From the NCBI GenBank assembly GCA_035606355.1, contig DATNFO010000024.1:310001-374000 (forward strand): DNA of 64,000 bases, in the 5' to 3' direction. A model generated the notes under the pieces. That model saw nothing but the letters and a program-made list of their open reading frames with translations, had not been told where the DNA came from and ran no database searches. Shown piece after piece: positions 27,051-35,338 of the stretch. Both the position numbers and the translations under genes were made by a program. This DNA is from Sulfopaludibacter sp035606355 (GTDB lineage: Bacteria; Acidobacteriota; Terriglobia; Bryobacterales; Bryobacteraceae). Positions within the stretch are counted from its first letter, which is position 1. Every line of letters begins with the position of its first letter.

Positions 27051-27245
27051 CTGGCGCTGAACCCAGCGCCAGATCGTGACGTGGTCAACCGAGAGGTTCC
27101 GCTCGGCCATCATCTCCTCCAGATCTCGATATGTGAGCGAATAGGATGATGACGTCTTCGTAATGCCGTCCCCGGAACAGTGCTGGCCGCTTCTGAGTCA
27201 CCATACACGGTACCAGATCAGCTCAAAACGGTTCGCAACAGAGCC
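27051..27245 (-). mobile_element. IS6-family insertion sequence remnant
   Basis: The right end starts at 27245 with GGCTCTGTTGCGAAC on the minus strand, close to IS6-family terminal repeats. A transposase start follows at 27204: MVTQKRPALFRGRHYEDVII, a deletion of roughly 20 bases with a frame change, then SLTYRDLEEMMAERNLSVDH and VTIWRWVQRQ, ending near 27051. This is the N-terminal part of an IS6/IS240-type DDE transposase; the catalytic domain and the left terminal repeat are gone. Bases 26999-27050 show nothing recognisable. It sits exactly where the rhaM fragment stops. Confidence 0.85.
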
Positions 27246-27373
27246 GTTTCTCCAGCAACTCCGGCCACACGCGCTGATGCTCCAGCTCGTATTCTTCGAT
27301 AGCTTCGGGCTTGATGCGCAGTTTGAATGCGAATCTGGGCCCGACTTCCTCCTCTGGCTTGCGTTTTACCCGC
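27246..27373 (-). pseudogene. rhaM: L-rhamnose mutarotase fragment
   Basis: About 40 residues: RFAFKLRIKPEAIEEYELEH then QRVWPELLEK, the N-terminal signature of RhaM (L-rhamnose mutarotase), which interconverts rhamnose anomers after uptake. The rest is cut off at the IS6-type terminus. No ATG, GTG or TTG start is in frame between an upstream stop and the domain, so even the beginning is damaged. It follows the PL26 gene on the same strand with a few bases of overlap. Its presence supports rhamnose-rich substrate use by the locus. Confidence 0.82.
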
Positions 27374-30128
27374 GGCGACGGCCGGGCGCTTGCGGGGGCG
27401 GCAACTCCTGCGGAAGCTCATCTTTACAGAGCTCCAGCACTTGTATGGCAACGAGCGACGACTGCGCGGCAGTGTTCGTCGACACGCCGGGCGCTTCGTC
27501 GATAGGGTTGAGAGCATCCGGGCCGGTGACGTGACGGGTTGCGTAGAGACCGCCCGTGAGCGCACGCGGCCCACCGCCGCGCAACTGGCTTACGGCACGC
27601 GGAATGAACGCCGGATTGTGCGTCTTGAAATACGCATACGCGGCGAGGCGCCCAGCGCCGGCGTGCGAGCCGTCAGCGCCCTCGGCATCGGTGGTCATGT
27701 CTTTCGCCACCACGTCTTTGGAAGCGTCGGTGAGGCGGCAGTACTGCAGGAACGCCTTCTGCCAGCCGGGATGGTCGATCAACTGGTTGAGTTCGAAAGC
27801 GACTTCCGCGCCTCCCTGGATCACCTGCAGGTTGTAGGTGCCGAAGCCGTCTTTATCGAGCGGATACAGCATGCCGGTCTTGGGATCGTAGCCGTACACG
27901 GTGTTCGGACCGGTCATGAAGCCGTAGGGCATGCTGGCGATGCAGTCCATACCGGTGATGATCTTGTCGCGATACTTCGTATCGCCGGTGCGTTCCCATT
28001 CCGTCATCCAATTGCCGGCGCAGGCGAGCCAATCGGGGCCGCCGCGGATGCGGCCGGGATAGGCGAGGGTGCCAGTGCGAGGTTGGGCCAGACGCATCGG
28101 GTCGAGTTCTGTGACTTTGTAGTCGACGTCGACCACGGCTCGCATCAGGTCCCCGGTTCGCTCGTCAGTGGTGAGGTAATAGAAGAAGCGTCGGAATGCG
28201 GCCTGGCTGATGCGCGCCTCCTTGGCGCCGCAGCCCCAATGCCGAACGTTGTGACGGGATCCCAACCCTGCGAATCGCCCGGAGTGGTAGCTGTCCACTT
28301 CGCTGGTGTGGCGGGTCATCGCCTCGGCCATGCGGTAGACCTCGGGTCGTCCGGTACGCAGGAAACTGTACCAGAGCCACATGTCCGTGCCGAGCTCGGT
28401 GTTGTCCCAGGCGTAGCCGCCGATGTCGTAGCGCCACGTGTGCCGGGCGGGATCGTAAGCGTGCATGACGTCGCCGTAGTCCCAGAAGCCGTACCAGTGG
28501 CGCTGCTCGATTTCTTTCAGATAAAGGTTCAGCGCGCTGTCGAGTTGCTCTTCTACCGTGCGCTTTAGCGGGGTGCCGCGATCCGGGAGACTCCATACGC
28601 CGAACGCGGAAACGGAGTGGTAGTGGTGGGGCGTGCAGACCAGCAGCGGTGGCTGCGCGTTTATGCGTGCCTGCTGAACCGACTCCAATTTAGATGGAAC
28701 CGCTTCGGAGGGGTACAGGGTCAACTCACTGGTGCGGCCGACGCCATTTGCGGTGCTGAATCCCGGCTGCACATCTTCGTAGCTGGCCTGAAGCCCGTGA
28801 TTCCTCGTGTCGTAATGACGCAGATCCATCGCGGGAGCGTCGGGCGACCAGAGCCATGCATACAGATCGGCGGATTCGCGGGTAGCGTTTCGGACCTCGA
28901 GCGAGGAGGGGTGCGACTGCCAGAAGTTCTTTACCGCGACTGCGAGCCCTCCACTCACGTCACCGGCGAAGACGAGACCCGACGCGCGCCGCCCCGCGCC
29001 TGCTGACACCCAGCAGCTTTGCGGATTTGTGCGCTTCTCGATCTGGAAACCATCGGCCGTCGGCTGGACTAGCTTATACGAATCCCAAATGGCCCAGTTG
29101 TCGAGGAGATATTGACCCTGCTGGTTGAACGCTTCTTTGTTGGGCAGGCGCTCTCCGGCAAGCTGTTTGGCGTAAAGATCGTTGCCCGGCGGCATGCCCG
29201 GCGCCGGTGGGGGAGCGCCAGGAGCGGCGAGACCGCGCGCGCCTGTCGCCGGCTCCAGGGGTTCCGCCCACAGGCCTTCGTCTTCGCCCGAGAAGCGCAC
29301 GTGCCGGTTGTGCACCTGCTCCCGCATGGGGACGGCAAACGCGACTCCCAACCCGCGAATGAAGTCCTTTTCCTGATCGCCATCGAACACGATGGAGTGG
29401 ACCATGCGCACAGCCGCCTGTCCGCCATAGAAATAGAGGCGAACTGTGAACGGCAGCCATTGCCGGTTGCCCGATTCGGCCTTGTGCGAGCCTTCGATTT
29501 TGACGACGGCGCGCACGGGTCCGGTTTGCTCCACGGTCACTTTGCCGACCGAGCTGCCGAAATGCTGGAAGCGGATGACGTCCGGCGCGGATCGCTCTTC
29601 GAGTGTGCACAGCAACCGGCCTTGGCGTGCCACGACGCGGCCGCCCACGGTCATGGAATCGATCAACGCGCTGCCGGTCTTTGCGATCCGGCACTGCAGT
29701 TTCCCGGTGTCGATATCGACAGCGCCCGCGCTATCGCGCACGTGCACCGTGGAATTGCCGCTAACCGCTGAAGAAGTACCCGGCCCAATCCGGAATGGGC
29801 CGCGCGCTCCGGCAGCGGAGACCGTCGCGACGCCGCTCCACTTCAGAGAGCCGTCAGGCCAATAGGCAAGCGGCCAGGTCTGCACCGGCAGAGCTTTGCC
29901 ATCTGCCGCCGTCAGCGCGATCGTCTGATTCTTGCGAACCTGTCCTCGGGGCCATGGCACACCGAAACTCAGTCCAGTCTCGGCCGGCGCCGGTGTGCCG
30001 CCCAGCCAGTCGACGGAGACAGTAGAAGAGCCGCTGGCCGCCGCCGTGCTCTGCGGCTCGGCCTCCGCCGGCAGCGCTGCAATTCCCAAACTGGTCGCTG
30101 TTGTGGAAAGGAAAGTTCGTCGTCTCAT
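27366..30128 (-). CDS. Exo-rhamnogalacturonan lyase family protein (PL26-like)
   Basis: 920 residues. A Tat-like or Sec signal (MRRRTFLSTTATSLGIAALP) is followed by a RIFT-barrel-like N-terminal domain (GLSFGVPWPRGQVRKN) and a large (alpha/alpha) barrel, with GYAWDNTELGTDMWLWYSFL and NVRHWGCGAKEARISQAAFR in its middle. This architecture is that of PcRGLX-type rhamnogalacturonan exolyases (PL26), which release unsaturated disaccharides from the RG-I backbone. It starts two bases after the stop of the carboxylesterase gene. The family call is from recognised motifs. Confidence 0.82.
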   Translation of the reverse strand: MRRRTFLSTTATSLGIAALPAEAEPQSTAAASGSSTVSVDWLGGTPAPAETGLSFGVPWPRGQVRKNQTIALTAADGKALPVQTWPLAYWPDGSLKWSGVATVSAAGARGPFRIGPGTSSAVSGNSTVHVRDSAGAVDIDTGKLQCRIAKTGSALIDSMTVGGRVVARQGRLLCTLEERSAPDVIRFQHFGSSVGKVTVEQTGPVRAVVKIEGSHKAESGNRQWLPFTVRLYFYGGQAAVRMVHSIVFDGDQEKDFIRGLGVAFAVPMREQVHNRHVRFSGEDEGLWAEPLEPATGARGLAAPGAPPPAPGMPPGNDLYAKQLAGERLPNKEAFNQQGQYLLDNWAIWDSYKLVQPTADGFQIEKRTNPQSCWVSAGAGRRASGLVFAGDVSGGLAVAVKNFWQSHPSSLEVRNATRESADLYAWLWSPDAPAMDLRHYDTRNHGLQASYEDVQPGFSTANGVGRTSELTLYPSEAVPSKLESVQQARINAQPPLLVCTPHHYHSVSAFGVWSLPDRGTPLKRTVEEQLDSALNLYLKEIEQRHWYGFWDYGDVMHAYDPARHTWRYDIGGYAWDNTELGTDMWLWYSFLRTGRPEVYRMAEAMTRHTSEVDSYHSGRFAGLGSRHNVRHWGCGAKEARISQAAFRRFFYYLTTDERTGDLMRAVVDVDYKVTELDPMRLAQPRTGTLAYPGRIRGGPDWLACAGNWMTEWERTGDTKYRDKIITGMDCIASMPYGFMTGPNTVYGYDPKTGMLYPLDKDGFGTYNLQVIQGGAEVAFELNQLIDHPGWQKAFLQYCRLTDASKDVVAKDMTTDAEGADGSHAGAGRLAAYAYFKTHNPAFIPRAVSQLRGGGPRALTGGLYATRHVTGPDALNPIDEAPGVSTNTAAQSSLVAIQVLELCKDELPQELPPPQAPGRRRG

Positions 30129-30130
30129 TT

Positions 30131-31789
30131 CTAGGTGCCCGGGTTTTCGTATGGAACTTGAGAGAACATCTTGCGCGGTTCCGACCGAGGGTCGTTGACC
30201 ACTTTCGAAACCTTGTCAAATACCATGGTCGCGCGATTTGTGAGGTCGTACGCCGGCCAATGGGGGATCTTTGAATTGTTCGGGTTACCCGTCTTCGCGA
30301 ACGCGATGTAGGCTTCGCTGATCTGCTCCGCCAACGAATAGGCTTCCGGCCCCTCGCCGACGAGGTTGTGCGAGATGGCGACGTTGTCGAACAGGAACGG
30401 AAGGTCCAGCGCGTGACAAGCCTTCAGCTCGGGTCGAACGGGCGAACCCCAATCGAGCTCGTAGGAATACGTGGGTGCCGAGCCCTTCGGCAGTGCGGCG
30501 CGGCGTTCGATCTCGACGACAGCCGGGCGCCAGTCGCGCGAATCGGTAGTCGCGGCGAAGAACACGTCGCTGGCTGAGTAGTTCGGATAAACGCGGCGGT
30601 ACATCGCGATCACGTCTTTCAAATCCAGCTTGCCCATCTTTTCCGAGTACTTCGTGAGCGTTTCCGGCAGCGTGTCCCAGGTGAGGTCGAAGTATCGTCC
30701 GATCAGCAGTCTGGCCTCATCGTGGTTCGTGCCGACCATGAACGGAATATGGGCGGAGATGGGATTCGCATCGGGGTCGAACGGGTGGCGCGGCAGCGAT
30801 CCGCCGTCGACGACGGGTCCCCAATAACCTGCGGCACGGCTGGCTTCCACCAACTTCTCCATCGATATTTTTTGCGGATCTTTGATTTCGCGCAGGTTGT
30901 CCGGAGGCAGGTCGAGCGCCTTCAGGCATAGCCTGGCCCGCTCCGTCGCGGTCTGCGGACGGGACGCGGTGACGGTTTCGCCGCTCGAACTGCACGCGCG
31001 TTGAAACAGACCCATGGCTTTCGGCATTCCCATCAGACAGGCGTTCTTGGCTCCGCCGCCGGATTCGCCGAAGATCAACACACGGCTGGGGTCGCCGCCG
31101 AAGTTCTTGATATTGTCGCGGACCCACTCGAGAGACAGGATGAGATCGAGTTGGCCGACATTTCCGGAATCCTTGAACTCGGGTCCGCCGAGCTCGGCCA
31201 GGTAGAAATACCCGAAGATGTTGAGGCGATGGTTGACGCTGACCACGACCACGTCGCCGCGCTTGCACAGGCGAACGCCGTCCGAACCCGGCGAGTTGCC
31301 GGAACCGGCCGCGTAGCCGCCGCCGTGAAACCAAACCATCACCGGACGTTTTCCGCCGTCGTTGACGCCGGGCGTCCAGACGCTGAGGTTCAGGCAGTCT
31401 TCGCTCATGGGGTTCGGCGGCCCCGCTGGTGTCAGCGGCGGCAGAGGAGTGCCTTTTCCGTTGCCGGCCTGCCGTGGCGCGGCAACGGGCTTGGGCGCTT
31501 GCGGCCCCCACTGGACGCAGTCCCTCACGCCCGACCAGGACTTGGCTGGGACCGCAGCCATAAACCGGCGCTTGGCGGTATCGTCACCGTATGGAACGCC
31601 CTTGAACACATTGATGCCGTTATCGACGTAACCGCGGACCTTGCCGGCTTTCGTCGTAGCGACGGGAGCCTCTGCCGCCTGGGCGGCCGTAATGATGTAG
31701 GGGCCGCCAATGGCTGCGGCTCCCCAGCCGAGATGTTGGAGGACGGACCGGCGCGTGAGCGCACGATCGATAACGCTATGGTCGCTCAT
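30131..31789 (-). CDS. Carboxylesterase type B family protein
   Basis: 552 residues with an excellent GAGGAGGT ribosome site and an N-terminal Tat-like signal (TRRSVLQHLGWGAAAIGG). Type-B carboxylesterase landmarks: NVFKGVPYGDD, SEDCLNLSVWTPG (the EDCLYLN motif), VWFHGGGYAAGSG (oxyanion hole), FGESGGGAKN (nucleophile Ser), the acidic residue in GTNHDEARLL and the His in ACHALDLPFLFDN. In this setting it probably removes ester groups (acetyl, methyl or feruloyl) from pectin side chains; that is inference from position. Confidence 0.9.
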   Translation of the reverse strand: MSDHSVIDRALTRRSVLQHLGWGAAAIGGPYIITAAQAAEAPVATTKAGKVRGYVDNGINVFKGVPYGDDTAKRRFMAAVPAKSWSGVRDCVQWGPQAPKPVAAPRQAGNGKGTPLPPLTPAGPPNPMSEDCLNLSVWTPGVNDGGKRPVMVWFHGGGYAAGSGNSPGSDGVRLCKRGDVVVVSVNHRLNIFGYFYLAELGGPEFKDSGNVGQLDLILSLEWVRDNIKNFGGDPSRVLIFGESGGGAKNACLMGMPKAMGLFQRACSSSGETVTASRPQTATERARLCLKALDLPPDNLREIKDPQKISMEKLVEASRAAGYWGPVVDGGSLPRHPFDPDANPISAHIPFMVGTNHDEARLLIGRYFDLTWDTLPETLTKYSEKMGKLDLKDVIAMYRRVYPNYSASDVFFAATTDSRDWRPAVVEIERRAALPKGSAPTYSYELDWGSPVRPELKACHALDLPFLFDNVAISHNLVGEGPEAYSLAEQISEAYIAFAKTGNPNNSKIPHWPAYDLTNRATMVFDKVSKVVNDPRSEPRKMFSQVPYENPGT

Positions 31790-31814
31790 CTTTTTACCTC
31801 CTCACAAATACCGA

Positions 31815-34800
31815 TCAGAACGTAATGCGGGCGTTGAACTGCACTTTGCGCGGCAGATTCGCCTGGGTGGAGACCTGTCCGAAATTTGCGGAATCGATGT
31901 TCGTTCCGGGAGCCCCGAAATGCACGGAGTTCGTGATGTTGAACATATTGGCTTCCACCATGAGCTTCACGCGTTCCTTCAAGTGCATCTCGCGGCGCAG
32001 GCTTGCGTCCTCATTGAGCAGGTACGGCGCGACGAGTCCAAACGGAGCGGAGCGCGGCAGATTGCCGAACGTGTACGCCGCCGGATCTACGAACGCGCTC
32101 TTTGCGAGGTACGCGACTGCGCCCGTGCCGGTGACGTTGCCTTCGCCGTAGGTCCCGTTGATGTGCACCGGCCCGCTAAAAGCCGGGTTATAGCTGGCGA
32201 TGCAGGTACTCGAAATGCCCGTGACCGTGCAGCCGGAACCGGTGATGGTCAGAGGGGCTCCGGTGCTGAAGGTGAAGACGCCGGAAAGCAGCCAATTGCT
32301 CACGATCGCGGAAGCCACTTTGTTGCTCGAACCGAGCCTGTGGCCTTTTCCGAACGGCAGGTAGTAGACGGCTGTCGCCGCGACGACGTGCGAGCGGTCC
32401 GAAGTTCCACGAGCCCTGTCGAGCGATCCGTCGAACGGGTTCCGGTTGCTGCCGAGATTGTCCAGCTCTTTGCTGAAGACGTAGTTGACGTTGAACGTCA
32501 TGCCTTCGGCGAAGCGGCGGTTGAGGTTCAATTGCAGGGAGTTATAGCTGGAACTGCCGCGATTTCCCCAAAGGTACGTGACGCCGGCGTATTGCGGAAA
32601 CGGCTTCAACATCTGCGCAATGGTGCCGGAGAAGTTTGGATACGGCAGCGCGATATTCGGGAAGACAGCCTGCGCGGCAGCGATGTTCGCGGCGGTGGCC
32701 TGAACGCCGAGCAGCGGCCCGAGCGCGAGGTATTGCAGCGGTATGGAATTGGTCCAGTAACCCAAAGCGCCGTTGCCGAGCACGAAATGGCCTCCGCTGC
32801 CGGCGTACGTCACGGATGCTGTGGTATTCGGCGTAATTTCCCGCTGGATGCCGATATTCCAGTTCTCGAAATAGGGCGGCTTCGCCGCGATATTCCAGGG
32901 AACATAGTTCAAGCTGGACGCGGTGCCGGGACTGGCAGTAGTGAAGCCGGCCCCATAGCCTGGGTTGATGAACGGAGGCTTCTGATACGCGGGCACACCG
33001 TTGTCCCAATAGAACGCTGGCTGCCCCGTAACCGAACTGGCGAAACTGGCGCTCGCATTGATGCCGAGCTGGCCCGGTGAAGCGCCCGTGCCGTTATTTC
33101 CGGTGCCGCCCTGGTGGGCATACACAATCCCGTAACCAGATCGCAGCACGGTCTTGTCCGTCAGCTTGTAGGCCAACCCGATACGCGGTCCGAAGTTCAG
33201 GTAGTGCGTGTTCATCGGGACGTTGCCGCAGTTGCAGGTGCCCGGACCATAGCCGGCGAAGTCCAATGCGCCAAGTCGGCCTCCCGCTGCCGGATTCGGC
33301 TCAAGCGGATTCAAGTAGGAGGTGCGGTTGTACGCCTCATGGTACGGACCCATGAGATCGTAGCGCAGGCCGAGGTTCAACGTGAGCCGCGAGCTGATTT
33401 TCCAGTCGTCCTGAATGAAGCCCGAGTAACCGTGGAATCTGGAACCCAACTCGGTCACATAGTTATCCGTGATGCTGGCCGAAGAGAGCGCCCCAAGCAG
33501 ATAGCCGGCGTAGGCGTTGCCGCTGGTGCTGACCAGGGTGCCGGTGGGAGAAAAACCCGCAGTCTCATTGTTGCTGAAGCTGAACGTGGCGCGAGTGCCC
33601 GTATCCGGATTCATATTGTTGTCCTGCATACGCTGCAGCTGGAAGCCGAACCCGATCGCGTGCTTGCCGTGAACCCACATCATGTTGTCGACCATGGTCC
33701 AGACGTTTTCCGTTTGGTCGAACGCCACGGCATTCGTGCCGGCCCAGACATTGGGTGCATTGGTGCCGCTGAAGTTGACAGTCGGGAAGACGTCGCTGGC
33801 TGCGCCCTTGGGCAACCCCGTGAGTCCTGCCTTGACGGGATACCCGCCACCCGCGGTTGCGCTGATGATCGGAATAAAGATGCGGCTGTACCCGAAGGAG
33901 AAGTCGTTCAAGAGCGCAGGGGTGAGCGTCCGGGTGTAATGAATTTGCGTGATGGTGGTGTTCTCCTGGACGATGCGGCCTTGCGTATAGGGCAATGGCA
34001 TGGAGTCCGTATTCGGCGCGAGGCTCCCGGTGAAGTCCGTCATGTACCGTCCCTTGCTGAACATGAAGTAGAAACGGTTCTTGGCGGAGAGATTCGCGTC
34101 CACCTTATTCGTGGTGTTGTTGTTGTGCAGGGACTCCGGGAGCGAGGCCAGGTAGTTGTTGGTAATGTTTCCGTTGGTCGGGCTGGGCAAATAGGACTGC
34201 AGCGATTTCGATACTGGCGAGATCTGGTTGCCCGGGATCATATTTCCGCCGAACGGAGTCTTGCTGCATACCGCTCCGACGCAGGTCTGCGATTTGGGAT
34301 CGTAAATGACTGCGGGGAGCGCGCTGAAGTCGCCGGTGCGTTCCGCTATTGTCGGGATGCTTTCCAACTCCGGGGTCTCACCCGTTTTGTAGTAGTAGCC
34401 GCTGTACGACCCGAAGAAGAAGATCTTGTCCTTCTTGATGGGTCCGCCAATGGTGCCGCCAAATTCGTTCTGGTGCTCCACGGGCACGGTCTTCGGAAAG
34501 AACCCGCGAGCATCCAACGCCGTGTTGCGGAAGTACTCGAACGCCGAACCGTGCAACTGGTTCGTGCCGGATTTCAACACGAAGTTCTGCATGCCTTGGC
34601 CCGAGTACATCGCCTTTTGCCCATTGGTCTCGGCTTGGAACTGATCGACGGCCTCGACGGAGACGCCAAACGCCAGGTTGCGCGTATCGGCCTGTTGACT
34701 CGGGAACGTTAGCGGAATGCCTTCGACGTAGAGTTCGTTGGCGCCCCGCGTGCCGTTGAAGGATTCCGTTGTAGGCCCGGCCACTTGAGTGGACATTCCG

Positions 34801-35318
34801 GCGACGCCCGGCATCAACGCAATGAACTGTGTGGGGTCGCGCGGAACTCCGTTCATGGCCAGGGGCAGCGCCGTGTAGACGTTATTCTGCATGGTCCCGC
34901 CGAGGGTGGCGTCGTCGGTATGCAGCATCGTCTGCGCCCCGGTGACTGTCACTTCCTGGGTCGCGGCCCCTAACTTCATCTCGACAGGCAGCGAGACGGT
35001 GGAAAGGGCATCCACCATGACCTTTTGCAGAGTGGTGGTTTGGAATCCGGACGCGGTAACCTTGACCGTATATTCTCCGGCCGGAAGCGGCGTGATGACA
35101 TACAACCCCGCCGCCGTACTCTGCCGGGCGGTTTCCACTCCGGTTGCGACGTTGGTGGCGACGACCTGAACTTCGGGTATCACGGCGCCGGACGGATCCG
35201 TGACTGTGCCTTGAATGGAACCGCCGCCGGCCACTTGCGCCAGGGCGACGCCGGCACAGAGCACCGATGCCGCGAGCGGCAGCCAGAAATGAGCCTTGCA
35301 TGTTGTGATCGATCGCAT
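31815..35318 (-). CDS. TonB-dependent receptor, Oar-like (island, reverse unit)
   Basis: 1,167 residues from ATG 35318; an earlier in-frame ATG at 35411 lies inside the upstream esterase gene. Signal peptide ends at VALAQ (~28), followed by a carboxypeptidase-regulatory-like domain (GTVTDPSGAVIPEVQVVATN), a plug (PLAMNGVPRDPTQFIALMPG; NFVLKSGTNQLHGSAFEYFR) and a beta-barrel ending KVQFNARITF. It lies inside the reverse operon between two esterase genes. It is only distantly similar to the forward-unit receptor, so the two may recognise different oligosaccharides. Confidence 0.93.
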   Translation of the reverse strand: MRSITTCKAHFWLPLAASVLCAGVALAQVAGGGSIQGTVTDPSGAVIPEVQVVATNVATGVETARQSTAAGLYVITPLPAGEYTVKVTASGFQTTTLQKVMVDALSTVSLPVEMKLGAATQEVTVTGAQTMLHTDDATLGGTMQNNVYTALPLAMNGVPRDPTQFIALMPGVAGMSTQVAGPTTESFNGTRGANELYVEGIPLTFPSQQADTRNLAFGVSVEAVDQFQAETNGQKAMYSGQGMQNFVLKSGTNQLHGSAFEYFRNTALDARGFFPKTVPVEHQNEFGGTIGGPIKKDKIFFFGSYSGYYYKTGETPELESIPTIAERTGDFSALPAVIYDPKSQTCVGAVCSKTPFGGNMIPGNQISPVSKSLQSYLPSPTNGNITNNYLASLPESLHNNNTTNKVDANLSAKNRFYFMFSKGRYMTDFTGSLAPNTDSMPLPYTQGRIVQENTTITQIHYTRTLTPALLNDFSFGYSRIFIPIISATAGGGYPVKAGLTGLPKGAASDVFPTVNFSGTNAPNVWAGTNAVAFDQTENVWTMVDNMMWVHGKHAIGFGFQLQRMQDNNMNPDTGTRATFSFSNNETAGFSPTGTLVSTSGNAYAGYLLGALSSASITDNYVTELGSRFHGYSGFIQDDWKISSRLTLNLGLRYDLMGPYHEAYNRTSYLNPLEPNPAAGGRLGALDFAGYGPGTCNCGNVPMNTHYLNFGPRIGLAYKLTDKTVLRSGYGIVYAHQGGTGNNGTGASPGQLGINASASFASSVTGQPAFYWDNGVPAYQKPPFINPGYGAGFTTASPGTASSLNYVPWNIAAKPPYFENWNIGIQREITPNTTASVTYAGSGGHFVLGNGALGYWTNSIPLQYLALGPLLGVQATAANIAAAQAVFPNIALPYPNFSGTIAQMLKPFPQYAGVTYLWGNRGSSSYNSLQLNLNRRFAEGMTFNVNYVFSKELDNLGSNRNPFDGSLDRARGTSDRSHVVAATAVYYLPFGKGHRLGSSNKVASAIVSNWLLSGVFTFSTGAPLTITGSGCTVTGISSTCIASYNPAFSGPVHINGTYGEGNVTGTGAVAYLAKSAFVDPAAYTFGNLPRSAPFGLVAPYLLNEDASLRREMHLKERVKLMVEANMFNITNSVHFGAPGTNIDSANFGQVSTQANLPRKVQFNARITF

Positions 35319-35338
35319 GACGCAGGTCTCCTCTCCCG

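Noticed and set aside
27163..28568. Plus-strand frames across the PL26 gene 3' half
   Set aside because: Antisense to a gene with clear signal peptide and family motifs; no independent evidence.
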